The translations under genes were made by a program, and so were the position numbers. Shown in pieces: positions 52,093 through 63,990 of a stretch of DNA of 64,000 bases (its first letter is position 1; each line of letters starts with the position of its first letter). This DNA is from Pisolithus tinctorius. Its lineage: Eukaryota > Basidiomycota > Agaricomycetes > Boletales > Pisolithaceae. The notes beneath the pieces are model-generated. The model was not told the DNA's origin, did not search any database, and worked only from the letters and a program-made list of their open reading frames with translations. The stretch spans positions 2,852,001 to 2,916,000 of the forward strand of contig JANFAH010000004.1 in assembly GCA_024663395.1 (NCBI GenBank), read 5' to 3'.

Positions 52093-52160
52093 TTATATAA
52101 TCATCATGTGACTACATTGCCGAAGTCGAAGTCGAAGTTTTCGACTTCAACTTTGGAGGG
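52093..52160. repeat. Second partial copy of the Harbinger 2 end, with hairpin
   Basis: TATAATCATCATGTGACTAC repeats 52017-52037 nearly exactly. It is followed by a perfect stem GAAGTCGAA / TTCGACTTC (52128-52136 and 52140-52148) that resembles the left end at 47219-47239. Probably a duplicated end or a remnant of a related miniature element. Confidence 0.5.
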
Positions 52161-54990
52161 TGAACAGCGCCTAAAGGTCTTCTCAAAGGAAGAGTCGGAA
52201 AGGATGCTGCTCCGTAAACCATGGGATCATGCCATCAACCTCAAAGAAACCTTTGCTCCCAAGCGCAGTTGTCTCATCCCGCTCTCTGTAGAGGAACAGA
52301 AAGAGGTATCAGACTTCCTTGAGGACCAGCTGCGTAAAGGATACATCCGCCCCTCGAAGTCACCACAAACCTCGCCGGTGTTCTTTGTACCAAAGAAGGA
52401 TGGAAAGAAGCGCATGGTTCAGGACTACTGCTACCTCAACGAGCACATGGTCAAAAATGCGTACCCTCTCCCCCTCATCTCCCAGCTCATGGACAAACTC
52501 AAGGGCTGTAAGCTCTTCACCAAGATGGATCTCTGATGGGGGTACAATAATGTTCGTGTCAAGGAAGGAGACAAATGGAAGGCTGCCTTCATCACCCATA
52601 AAGGGGCTTACAAACCACTGGTCATGTACTTTGGCCTCTGCAACTCACCATCTACCTTCCAAAACATGATGAACGACATCTTCAGTGACATGGAGGATGT
52701 CCTCATGGTCTATATTGACGATCTAATGATCTTCATGAAGACAGATGATGAGAAGGAACATGACAGGATTGTCCTGGAGGTGTTGAGGAGGTTAGAGGAG
52801 AATGACCTCTTTGTCAAACCAGAGAAGTGCTTCTTCAAGCAGAAGCAGGTAGAGTTCCTGGGCATGGTGGTTGGAACTGAGGGGGTCAGCATGGACAAGA
52901 GCAAGGTCAAGGCCATAATTGAGTGGCCAGTTCCTACAAAGGTCTGCTCGGTACAAGCCTTCTTGGGCTTGGCGAACTTTTACCGCCATTTCATCAAGGA
53001 CTTCGTACAGATCACTCATCCACTCAATGACCTCACAAGAAAGGACCAACTCTGGACTTGGGGTCCCCGAGAACAACAGGCCTTCGATGCTTTAAAAGTC
53101 GCCTTCACCACCGCTCCTGTCCTCGCTTTCCTGGATCAAGATAGAGAATTCTGCTTAGAAACAGATGCCTTGGACTTTGCCACTGGAGCTGTGCTCTCTG
53201 TAAAAATGTGATGACAATCTCTGGCAACCTGTCACCTTCTGCTCCCATTCCATGTCCCCTCCCAAGCGAAACTACCAGGTCTTTGATAAAGAGATGCTGG
53301 CCATAATCCACGCTCTAGAAACATGGTGGCACTATCTCGAGGCCACCCCTTATCAGTTTGAAGTCTGGACAGACCACTCAAATCTCCAGTACTTCATGAA
53401 GGCACAGAATCTGGATCATTGCCAGGCACAATGGGCCCAGTACCTTTCCAGGTTCAACTATAGGTTGGTGTACAAGCCCGGTTCTTCAATGGCTAAAGCA
53501 GATGCCCTTTCGCAAAGAGAGGATCATGAACCTGAGAAGGGGTTGGATAACCAGGGGGTCACATTGCTTGACCCTTCTAGGGTGGCAACTACCTTGATGA
53601 TAGGAGAAGATGTTGATCTTGTCGCCGCTCTGAAGTCCACCTCCTCGGTGACACCATGACCAGAGGGGTCCATACTCAAAGAAGGACTGTACGTTTGCCA
53701 GGGAAGGTCTACGTCCCACCCACTGTCAGGGTTCACTGCCTTGAGAAACACCACGGCACTCCACTTGCAGGACATCCAGGCTGGAAGAAAATGTTGGAGC
53801 TTGTTTCCCGAAATTATGTCTGGCCTGGAATGACCAGTTCTGTCAGAGAATACGTCTCCTCCTGCCATCGTTGTCAAATGGCTAAAAGCTCTAGGACTCC
53901 TCCAGCAGGGAAACTCCTTCCAAACCCCATCCCAGAGCATCCTTGGACTGACATCTCAGTTGACTTCATGGAGCTACCAGAGGCACAAGGCTTCGATAAC
54001 GTCATGGTGGTGGTGGATAGGTTCTCAAAAGAGGTGGTCTTTGCTCCTACCGTCAAGGAGGTGACCTCACTGCAAACAGCTGAGCTCTTCCATGACCATG
54101 TGTGGACTCAACATGGGCTGCCTTCCTCTGTTATCTCTGATCACAGTCCCCAGTTTGCCAGTGCGTTCACTACTGAGCTCTGCAAAATGCTTGGGGTCAA
54201 ACCCAAACTCTCCACTGCCTTTCACCCCCAAACAGATGGTCAAATGGAACGTCTCAACCAGGATCTGCAGCAGTATCTCTGCCTCTTTGTCAATGACTGA
54301 CAAGACTCTTGGCCTTCTTGGCTCAAGGTTGCCCAGTTTCTCCTACAATAACAAGCGACAGGAGTCCACTGGCAGGAGTCCCTTCTCGGTTACTCGCTCT
54401 TATGTCCCCAGGATGGGTGTAGAGCCCTTCCTTTCCAAGGCAGAGGCTGCTACAGACCACGCCATTGACCTTGCTAAGGTTCTAGAGGACACAAAGAAAG
54501 CCTTGGATAAGGCTGCAGATTGGATGAAGGTGTCTGCAGACGCGTCTCGCTCTGACGCTCCCTCCTACTCAGTTGGTGACATGGTTTGGCTGGAGACCTC
54601 CCACATCTCTCTCTCTGGCTGCCCTTCCAGGAAACTCACAGAACAGTGGATCAGCCCCTACAAGGTTGTTTCACTCAAACCCAATGCAGTAGAGTTGAAA
54701 CTTCCCAAAACACTCAAAATCCACCTGATCATTAACGTTTCTCGGGTTAAGCCATACAGAGGGCCTTTGGAAGGACAGACTGTCACTTGCCCTGGCCCAG
54801 TGGTGGGACACGAAGGAGATGAAGAGTTTTGAGGTGGACTATGTTGCTGACTCTCGTCTAAAAAGGGGAAAGCTTGAGTACCTCGTCCATTGGAAGGGGT
54901 ATCATGACAAGGATCGCACCTGGGAAACCTGAGTCCGCCTTAAAGTCTGCCACTGGTGCTGTCAGAGACTTCCACCATCGCAACCCTTCT
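52161..54990 (+). pseudogene. Element C polymerase with chromodomain
   Basis: [42 protein letters not shown], then an in-frame TGA (52534-52536) just after FTKMDL, and catalytic VYIDDLMIF (YIDD 52711-52722). RNase H: FCLETDALDFATGAVLS, a frameshift near 53209, then NYQVFDKEMLAIIHALETWW. Integrase: HHGTPLAGHPGWKK, CHRCQ, VDFMELPEAQGFDNVMVVVD, ISDHSPQFASAF, DGQMERLNQDL, then TGA at 54298-54300 where W is expected. The chromodomain, [20 protein letters not shown] (about 54850-54910), ends in another frameshift. Chromodomains steer such elements to chromatin marks. Inactive. Confidence 0.85.
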
Positions 54991-55114
54991 GCCCCTCACA
55001 AACTCTGTGGCATGGATTCCTCCTCTTCCCCTCCCTCTTCCGACCCCTAGAGAACTTTACCGACACCATCCCCACCTTCAATCGCCTGGAAGTCGATTTC
55101 TAAGGAGGGGATAG

Positions 55115-55474
55115 TGTTACGATACGTACTCTTTTCTTTTCATCTTATCTTGTCTCTTGATCTCAGCCCGGTTTCTGGCCTAGGCCTCGCCTCACCTTTA
55201 CCATACCTCCCCCTTCTAGTACATTCTGCTCCACTGTGATATCATCATGACATCACTATGATGTCATGGACCTCATGTATGCCTCGCTGATACCTCATGT
55301 ACTATAATATAAGTACTGTTGCTCAATCACCCAACTAGCTCTAAGCTAGTTCATTTGGGTCTACAAGTCCTAAATCCACCTGCTTCTAACCATTTCCTCT
55401 TCTTTCTTCTTACTCTTCTCTGTTGGTTCTTGGTGCAAGCCTACAACAAACCCTGTTGTTTAGGTCTTGTCACA
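55115..55474 (+). repeat. Element C 3' LTR
   Basis: Begins TGTTACGATACG after the purine tract. The end at GTCACA is tentative, because no second LTR is present for comparison. Confidence 0.55.
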
Positions 55475-55509
55475 CGAAGAGCTCCACTATTGCAAGCTCA
55501 CTGATGTAA

Positions 55510-58100
55510 TCAAGGCTGCCTTTGTGGAGACAGCTGCCAAAGAATATAATGCAACCCCTTACAAATTATTTTGGCAAGCAGATGACAACACCATCCCAGA
55601 ATGAGTCTTTGGCGAGGTCTACACAGCTGACATCATGCTCCAAGAACACAAAACAATTAAGGCACAGCCCTGAGATTGTAGCCTCAAAACTGTAGTCACT
55701 GCAATTATGCTTTGGTCAGACTTGACCCACCTTGCAAATTTTGGGCATGCAGCACTCTGGCCAATCTATCTTTACCTGGGAAACCAATCAAAATATGTTT
55801 GTGCCAAACCAAACTCCTTCGCTGCCCATCATGTTGCCTATATTCCAAAGGTGACGAGTACAAATATATAAATGATGTAATGTGCCTGACACCCGATCCC
55901 ACAGTTGTCTGACAAGATTCAAGATTTCTATTGCAAGGTCTATGGTACCAGCACTACTGCTCCCATGCTCACCCATTGTAAGTGTGAGCTGATGCAGGCC
56001 ATATGGGCATTCCTTATTGATGACAAGTTCCTCACACATATGAACACGGTATGATAATTGAGTTTCCTGATGGAGTAGTATGCAGGGTCTTTCCATGGCT
56101 TTTGACATATGCAGCTGATTATCCTGAAAAGTACATGTACTGATCACCTACACATGCCACTACCATAACATGTTTACAGAATTCTACTTGCTTCTATGAA
56201 GTATTTGGGGAAATACCTGTGTCCCCGCTGTCTTGTTGGGAAGGAAAATATTTCGAAACTAGGGTCAAAGAGAGATCGTCAGGTCCACAGAAAAAAGGAG
56301 CGAGTGGATAATGAGCCCTGGCCATTTTCTATTGAACATGCACGCAAAGCTATATTTGAATCTGGTCATAGCATCATTGCGGCTGTTGTCGAGAACATTC
56401 TTGGTGCGCTGTCCCTAGTTCCTACACGGGCATGTACAAATTTTACCTCATTTGTCATACTTGCTGACACACTGCTAGAATGCATTCTCCAAAAAGTTAT
56501 CATGGTTCATGTTCAACTTCTACTGCATGTTTGTGCCCGACTTCATGCATGAATTTGAGCTTGGAGCATGGAAAGCGACTTTAATCCACTTGATATGGAT
56601 CCTATTTGAAGCAGGCAACAACAAAATTCAGGAATTCAATACATGGTAAATCAGCTTTCGTCTTCAAGACTCAAATGCTGACAATCTACAGCTTCCATTT
56701 GGTGCCAAGCTTTGGGAGGGACACGATCCGTAAGTTCAACAGTAACATGTCAGATCTCTCAAGACTGGCTGCACGAGATTTCGAGGACATCTTACAAGTG
56801 AGTACCTCATCTGTCTACTTGCAAACACACAATTTTTACACAGTACACAAGTGCATCATTCCTGTGTTTGAAGGCTTACTCCCCAAACCATATAATTCTA
56901 TTGTTCTCGATCTACTATTCAAACTTGTGACATGCATGCTTTTGGCAAACTCTGCATGCACACTGAAACAACACTGTTCCATTTTGACAACAGTACTACT
57001 CGCCTTGGTATCACCCTCCAGAAATTCTCTGACAATTGCTGTGTGGCCTACAAAACCTACGACCTCCCTTGTGAAACAGCTGCACATGCCCATCATCAAG
57101 GCTCAAAGGTGGCTAGAGCACAAGGAGGATCCAAGGCAGCAGCAGGCTCTACTGCCATGACCAAGGGAGCTGGGAGCTGCAAGCAGTGTACGTTCAACAT
57201 GGGTACATACAAGCTACATGCCCTGGGTGACTACGTGGCTTCTATTTGGCTCTTTGGAACGACTGATGACTACTCTACACAAGTGGTAAGTTAAAAAAAC
57301 CTTTTTTAAACATGCATTCTCATAATTTCAGGGTGAACTCGAGCATCGCCATGTCAAGCACTTCTACTCCAGAACCAACAAGATTGCCTTTGCCCATGGC
57401 ATTGCGAAGCACCAACAATGCGAGCATCTTTTGCAACAGATGCAACAGGCTGCACCCGACTTCACTGATAATGAACCACTTCCAAAGTGGTCACCAGAAG
57501 TTCACTACCAGATGGCACAGAGCAAAAAAAACTACACTGACATAACAAGGTTTGTATCTGCAAACAAGAATGATCCTGCAGTGAGAGTAAGTTGTGATCT
57601 AATCTGCTTTCGAAAACTGCTACTGATGGCTATTGACTAGGATTTTGTCAGACACATGAAGAACCACATCCTGGGCTGCCTGCTAGCTGATATATCAGAC
57701 AACAGCGAGGGCAAAGATTTACAGTCGCTCAATGAAATCGCCTGATCATCATCAAAAACTGTCTCTATAAACACAAGTTACTACGCATGAATTATACAAC
57801 ATATGACCTTCGCTGTATGCAGGATTCAGTCAACCCCTGCACCCACCCTGACATTATGGTCCTTTCGAATGAGGATGAAGATAACCCCCACCCCTATTGG
57901 TACGCATGTATAATTGGTATCTTCCATGTTGAGATCCAGTATAATGGACCTGAGCTCAACGATCATTCACTCAAATGCATTGACTTGCTGTGGGTGTGAT
58001 GGTTCGCTCATGATCGGCATTTCAAGTCAGGCTGGGCCTCTCATCATCTGCCCCGTGTCAGGTTCTATCCTGAAGATGATCTTGACAACCACATAGTGTA
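55510..58100 (+). pseudogene. Plavaka-type DNA transposase, degenerate
   Basis: I recognise the agaricomycete Plavaka family by its run of motifs: YKLFWQADDN with FGEVYTADIMLQEH (55540-55640, split by a TGA at 55603), LWSDLTHLANFGHAALWPIY (about 55710-55770), CPRCLVGKENISKLGSKRDR (56220-56280), PSFGRDTIRKFNSNMSDLSR (about 56710-56770), LAARDFEDILQ, VFEGLLPKPYN, THxMHAFGKLCMHT-type sequence (about 56930), FNMGTYKLHALGDYVASIW, ELEHRHVKHFY, and MNYTTYDLRCMQDSVNPCTH (57787-57846). Introns explain some breaks, but stops and frameshifts remain. The N-terminal zinc-finger region is missing, replaced by element C. Confidence 0.75.
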
Positions 58101-58109
58101 GTCACACTT

Positions 58110-58427
58110 AGTCACAACACATGGGCAGCCTGTGCGCCAAAACACCAACACTTATATAGACCCCGAGATGGGCCCACCTAAATAGATCAGCTGGTACATG
58201 TGGACAGGCCTGAGGGACTAAAGTGAGAGCAACATATGTACAGGCCCGTAAGTGCATTACCATAACATATGGGAGGGCCCATGGTGGATAAGGATGTTGA
58301 AAACATTTAGACAGGCCCGTGACCAATTAAGTATACTGAGCTGCTGTAAGACATGGACGGGCCTGTCCTAGTAGGTTACACCCCTGTTGCAACATCAAGG
58401 CAGGCCTGCCTATCATAACATGGAGAG
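58110..58427. repeat. GGGCC-motif tandem repeats, left block
   Basis: Irregular units of about 45-60 bp with GACAGGCCCGTG, GACGGGCCTGTC or AGGGCCC cores set in AT-rich sequence such as CATAACATATGG. Continuous in type with 59279-61040. Confidence 0.7.
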
Positions 58428-59273
58428 TGTCAAAGTCGGACAACACCCCTGGCTCCTTCTTAGGGCGGAGTTGGAGCGGGTTGGGCTGCGGAGTACAGCG
58501 GTCAAAGTCTGAAGCAAATCCGACCACTGGGTGACGAGATATTCAACAAACAGTGAGCGGAGGGGTATGAAGGAAAGTCTCGGAGGCTGAGGTCGGAGTC
58601 AGAGCTGGAGATCAGAGGTTGGAGGTCAGATGAGAGGGCATTGGGTTCAGCTAGTGCACTGCCCCCTTGCGCGAGCTCAGCCCTCATATTTCAGAGGTGG
58701 AGCAGACTCAGAGGAAGTGGAGACGAAACTCCAGAGGGGACTGAGAGGGAGTCGAAGGTGGGACTTTATTCGATATTCGTACTGATTACATCAGAGTACT
58801 ACGTGGCCTTATATACGATGTAGGTCAAGGGTGGTGCAGTACGGAATGTAAACCAATAAGTGTATAGTGGGTTAGAGTCCTTCCAACACAAGGGATAGAT
58901 GGTAGGGATGACAGGGACCATAACTGAGACAAGGAAACTACTACAACATGGAAGAGAGGGTAAATACTGAAGGAGTGGAAGAATGGAGAAAACTGACATG
59001 AGGGCAGAACCCTATCTAGAATGCAGGGCCACAAGTCTGACAGCCCACGTGACCAACCTTAGGGCGGAGTTCAGCGGAGTTGGTCAGAACATGGACAGGG
59101 GACCTCGGAGAGGTGTGGAGATGTGTCGGGAGGGTCGGAGGAGTGCAGGAACACGTCGGAGGAGGGCGGAGAAGTGCGGGAAACATGTCGGAAGAGGGTG
59201 GAGAAGCGTGGGAACATGTTGGAGGAGGGTGGAGTAGGTGTTAGGGGCTTATGCTGGTGTCATGGTCATGACA
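58428..59273. mobile_element. Solo LTR D
   Basis: 846 bp, ends TGTCAAAG..CATGACA (TGTCA/TGACA inverted), flanked by a perfect 5-bp duplication GAGAG (58423-58427 and 59274-59278). It contains a TATA-like CTTATATACGATG at about 58808 and GGAGGAGGGYGGAGAAGYG-type internal repeats near its right end. It is inserted in the tandem repeat array. No coding sequence. Confidence 0.75.
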
Positions 59274-59278
59274 GAGAG

Positions 59279-61040
59279 GGTCACAACATAAGGGCGGGCC
59301 TGTCTATGATTAGAATACAAAGTTGGCAACATATGGATGGTCCCAGGAGTAATATCATTTATGGTGTTGCAACATAAAGATGGGCCTGTCAGTAATGTCA
59401 TTTCATAATGTCACAACATATGAATGGGCCTGTCAACAGTAAGATGTACTGCTGTTGAAACATAAAGACGGGCCCATCACTAGTATCATTTAATAGAGCC
59501 ACAATGTAAGGTCAGGCCCATCAGTAGTATTTATGCAACATATGGATGGGCCCATCCACAGTAAGATGTACCTCTGACGAAACATAAAGACAGGCCTGTC
59601 AGTAATCTCATGTATAGCATCGCAACATATGGATGGGCCCTTCAGTAGTATTATTTATATTGTCACAACATATGGGCGGGCCCGGCCCCAGTAAGATGTA
59701 CCCTCTCGAAACATAAAGGTGGGCCCATCACTAGTATCATTTAATAGAGTCACAACATATGGGTGGGCCCTTCAGTAGTATTATTTATATTGTCACAGCA
59801 TATGGACAGGCCCGTCCACAGTAAGATGTATCTCTGATGAAACATAAAGATGGGCCCATCAGTAATCTCATGTATAGCATCATAACATATGGATGGGCCC
59901 TTCAGTAGTATTATTTATATCATCACAACATATGGGCGGGCCTGGCTCCAGTAAGATGTACCCTCTCCAAACATAAAGGCAGGCCCATCACTAATATCAT
60001 TTAATAGAGTCACAACATATGGATGGGGCCCTGCAGTAGTATTATTTATATTGTCACAGCATATGGACAGGCCCATCACTAGTATCATTGAATAGAGTCA
60101 CAACATATGGATGGGCCCATCAGTAATCTCATGTATAGCCTCACAACATATGGATGGGCCCTTCAGTAGTATCATGTATATTGTTACAACAAATGGATGG
60201 GCCAGGCCCCAGTAAGATGTACCCTGTCAAAACATAAAGATGGGCCCATCACTAATATCATTTAATAGAGTCACAACATATGGACAGGCCCTTCAGTAGT
60301 ATTATTTATATCATCACAACATAAAGATGGGCCTGTCACTAGTATCATTTAATAGAGTCACAAGATATGGATGGGCCCTTCAGTAATATTATTTATATTG
60401 TCACAAGATATGGACAGGCCTGTCAGTAGTCTCATGTATAGCATCGCAACATATGGACGGGCCCTTCAGTAGTACCACGTATATCGTCACAACAAATGGA
60501 CAGGCCAGGCCCCAGTAAGATGTACCCTGTCAAAACATAAAGATGGGCCCGTCACAAATATCATTTAATAGAGTCACAACATATGGACAGGCCCTTCAGT
60601 AGTATTATTTATATTGTCACAGCATATGGATGGGCCTGTCCACAGTAAGATGTACCCCTGATGCAACATAAAGATGGGCCTTCAGTAGTATCATGTATAT
60701 CGTCACAACAAATGGACGGGCCCATCTAGCCAGATGCACCCCTGTCACAACATAAGGACAAGTCCATGTATGGTATTCTTAGGCAGCAGAAAGTGAGATC
60801 CAAGCTATCTACATAAGGATGGCCCATGTAAGGCATTCTCAGGCAGCAGAAAGGGAGATCAAAGGGATCTACATAAGGACGGGCCCATCCATGGTATTCT
60901 CAGGCAGCAGATAAGGGAAAACAAAAACATAAGGCAGGCCAATCCATCGTATCATAGATAGCTCACTGCAAATGGATGGGCCTATCCATATTGGGTTATC
61001 CCCCTGTCACAATATAAGACAGGCCCAGGAAGACAAGAAA
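59279..61040. repeat. GGGCC-motif tandem repeats, main block
   Basis: Dozens of units on the pattern CACAACATATGGAYGGGCCC then TTCAGTAGTATTATTTATAT or a variant. A higher-order period of about 260 bp is visible: the block starting TGTATAGCATCGCAACATAT at about 59610 recurs at about 59872. The core is near-palindromic (GRCGGGCCCGTC). It lies directly downstream of the Plavaka gene, as the subterminal repeats of such elements do. Confidence 0.75.
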
Positions 61041-61440
61041 TGAAGAAAGTGGAACCTCTCACACTATGAAGTATCTGAATTTCCCATTATAAATTGTGTT
61101 TCATGTTGGATGATTTGCCTATTCAGTTGGAATCTCAGGCACTGGTCTATGTAGCTGTGAGCCAGGACTCCACCATTGGAGCAGACAGGAAACATACAAA
61201 ACAAATGGCAATGCTATTCAGAACAATGCATAATATTTTTATCTGAGTCTCTGCTTCATATATGCATTCAGGTTTATGGACTTGTACCAGTATTGCCATC
61301 ATGCCATGGGAATCATTCATAGGCAGGATAAAAAATGCGACATCCGCATATCTCATTGTCTGTCTTTAACCTCTGACTCTTCCTCTCTCCAATCACCATC
61401 ACCACTCTCACTGTTGAATTACCCCATCGTCTCATCATCA
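61041..61440. other. No gene recognised
   Basis: AT-rich; possibly the promoter of the following gene. Short frames on both strands lack any resemblance to known families. Confidence 0.4.
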
Positions 61441-63112
61441 GAAACATGTCGTCATCGTCATTGTCTCACAAGCTCTTCAAGAAATCACCTGAGCTCAATG
61501 CTGTGGCCAACTGCATTCTTCAAATTTACTTCAAGGACATCGCAGAAAGCAGCAAGCTGGAAAGGCAGACAAGATTGCGAAGTGGAGAGGTGCCATCAAG
61601 GCAATAAACGATGAACTAGTGCGTCATAGCCTCATCACACTTTTTCACTAACTGATGTATTCAGGATGCTGTACATGACCTCATCGCTAGGATGGATGAG
61701 ATTCTGATGACCCTCATCAGCATCAACACATTCTTAAAGTGGCATGAAGACCTCGGCTCGATCGACCACCCATGGCCTGAGTGGAAGACCGCCCTAGCCC
61801 CTTCCAAAACTGACGTCACCAACCACAAGTGGCTCAACATCATCAAGCATTGATACGATTACCACCAGTTGGGCCTCCCTATGCCCTGTGTGGTGCCAAC
61901 ACCAACACCACCCACTCAAGAGACTGAAATGCCTATGAGCAACAAAGGAAAATGGAAAGCGACTGAGGTGGAGGTGGAGCAAATGATAGCGGAGGGCTTG
62001 CACAGGATGGAGGTGGACAATGAGGGTGAAGATGAGGCGCCAGAGAAGGAGGACAATGAGGAAGAACCAGTACGAGGCAGGCAGAAGTGCCAAGCTGCCA
62101 CAAAAATAATGACCCATCGATCCAGACATCAATCCTGCTCTATGAAGGCAACAGCGGAAACCATCGATGAAGATGACGTTCCTGCTCAAGGCCAATCGAA
62201 ACACAAGCCTCATCCACCATCGGATGGACTATATGGTCGCGCTGCCTTAGCTTTCAGAAGGACACCTTCCCCTGACCCCCATTCCTGCAAGTCGTGCCAC
62301 AGACGCAAGGTCCGATGCTACAGGAACCCCGGGAAGTCCTGCTTCCCGTGTGATGGTCACAAGATTCGATGCAGCCATGCCATAGGTGGCATTACCGCTC
62401 CAACTTGACAGAATCCATCATGAACCAGGGGGAAAAAAGCAAGCTCGAAGTCTGTCCCCGACGATGGAGGCCCAAGAATCCCAAAGCCCAAAGGAATGTC
62501 CCCAAAAGCGACACATTTCGATGGCTTCCAAAGCCACTGATGCTGGGGTTGGGCCCTCCAACCAGGGAAAGATGATCCCCGAGGGGTCTTCACTCAGTAC
62601 GTTTCCAATTTCATGTATTTACCGCTGACTCAAATTTTATTCAGAGATTCGTATTCCTGCATTCAAATGCAGGGATTCCTGCCCAATCCCAGGTGCTGTA
62701 TGAGCAGATTGGATCATCGAGGTTGGCCATCCATTGTGCAGGGGGTAGAGGAATCTACGGTAGCAGGTACGTTTAATCACTCCACATCTATGCTAAGTAT
62801 TGTCATTAACCCTTGTATTCAAAGCAGAAACCCACCCATCGACAACAGCAGCACCCGTCCAACCCACAACCGCTGCAACTCCCAGCGCACTGTCACCTGT
62901 CTGTGCCCCAATCGCCAATATTTTGCAAACATCCAACACAATCAAACAGCGAATCACAGATTTGGAACGTCAACTCTGCGATGCTGAGGCCCACACCGCC
63001 AATACTATGGGATTGAATGTACAATTTCCAAATACAACAGGACGAGACCATGCAAACACTGGACAGGATGGCATGTGAGCTGGAGGCTCTGCGTATTTGG
63101 GTGTATGGATGA
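61441..63112 (+). pseudogene. Zinc-cluster plus coiled-coil protein gene, broken
   Basis: Pieces in order: ATG region at 61446 (SSSSLSHKLFKKSPELNAVA); after a frameshift KADKIAKWRGAIKAINDEL; an intron GTGCGT..CAG near 61619-61668; DAVHDLIARMDEILMTLISI, interrupted by a TGA near 61851; an acidic stretch; then CKSCHRRKVRC and CFPCDGHKIRC (62286-62372), spaced C-X2-C-X6-C-X7-C-X2-C-X6-C, the Zn2Cys6 pattern. Further exons lead to SNTIKQRITDLERQLCDAEA and, after a frameshift, DETMQTLDRMACELEALRIW, a coiled coil ending near 63112. Probably a DNA-binding protein of a transposon. Which element it belongs to is not clear. Confidence 0.5.
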
Positions 63113-63339
63113 GCATTGGGTGATGACCTCATTGATCTCTTTGGGCCTCTGGCAGATGAGACAAGGGTGGATAGGACAGCAGGGTGAATGAGGCTGTCTA
63201 TAATTTTACTCCTCTGTGGTATATACAATGTCTTTTTATATTTCGCATTTTAATTGACCACTGCAGCCGCATCATATACTCAACATTTACTTAGAGTGAG
63301 AAAAAGACAATGGCTAGACAGCCAACAGAATTGCGAAGG

Positions 63340-63990
63340 ATAATCTCATTCTACTAAAACAACTGCTGATGTATCCCAATAGGCAGAAGCTTAGCGAATG
63401 CATGGCTTTGCGATATAGCATAGTTAACATGAAATTTAAAAAAATGAGATAGCGGGATGGTCTCATTCTGCTCAAACCGGAGTCGATGGAGCCTGATAGA
63501 TGGAACCCAAATGTGCGGGCTATGCTATTTACAGCGTTCACTTGGGATTTACAAAACACAATAACAGCTAATAATAGGATAACAATGCAAAGAAAGATAT
63601 CAGCCTGCAAAAACAGCATTCTGTGGATCCTGATAGGCACATCTGAGTCTGCTAATACAGCTGCTGATGAATCCCAATAGATGGACACCTGGCAAACAAG
63701 CAGCTATGCTATTTACAGCATTCACTTGGAGTTACAAAACAAGATAATGGCTAATAATAGGATAACAATGCAAAGGAAGATGTCAGCCTGCAAAAACAGC
63801 ATTCCATGGATCCTGATAGACAGAACCCTTCCAAATGAGCAGCCTGTGCAATATGCAAGGTTGATTATGGGACTGTCTCGACCTGCTAACATGGCATTCG
63901 ATGGATCCTGATAGATGGAACCCTTCAAAGTGAGTGGACTGTGTGAGATGCAAGGCTGAGAGCAATTGGTCATCGGATGCAAATGCAAAG
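63340..63990. repeat. Tandem duplication, period about 182 bp, at the right edge
   Basis: GCTATGCTATTTACAGCRTT at about 63520 and 63702 starts two copies that both continue through AACAATGCAAAGRAAGAT, CAGCCTGCAAAAACAGCATT and GGATCCTGATAG. Weaker related units (CCTGATAGATGGAACCC) extend on both sides. No gene. It may continue beyond the window. Confidence 0.65.

Larger units (their letters stand above)
52161..55474 (+). mobile_element. Ty3/Gypsy chromovirus-type retrotransposon C, 5'-truncated
   Basis: Reverse transcriptase, RNase H, integrase and chromodomain are followed by a purine tract AAGGAGGGGATAG and a 3' LTR beginning TGTTACGATACG. Gag, protease, primer site and 5' LTR are missing. 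Its 3' end joins decayed Plavaka coding sequence directly. Confidence 0.8.

Noticed and set aside
58110..61040. Telomere-like or CRISPR-like array
   Set aside because: Units vary in length and sequence, the spacers are themselves repeated, and the motif is not telomeric; it is a degenerate tandem array.
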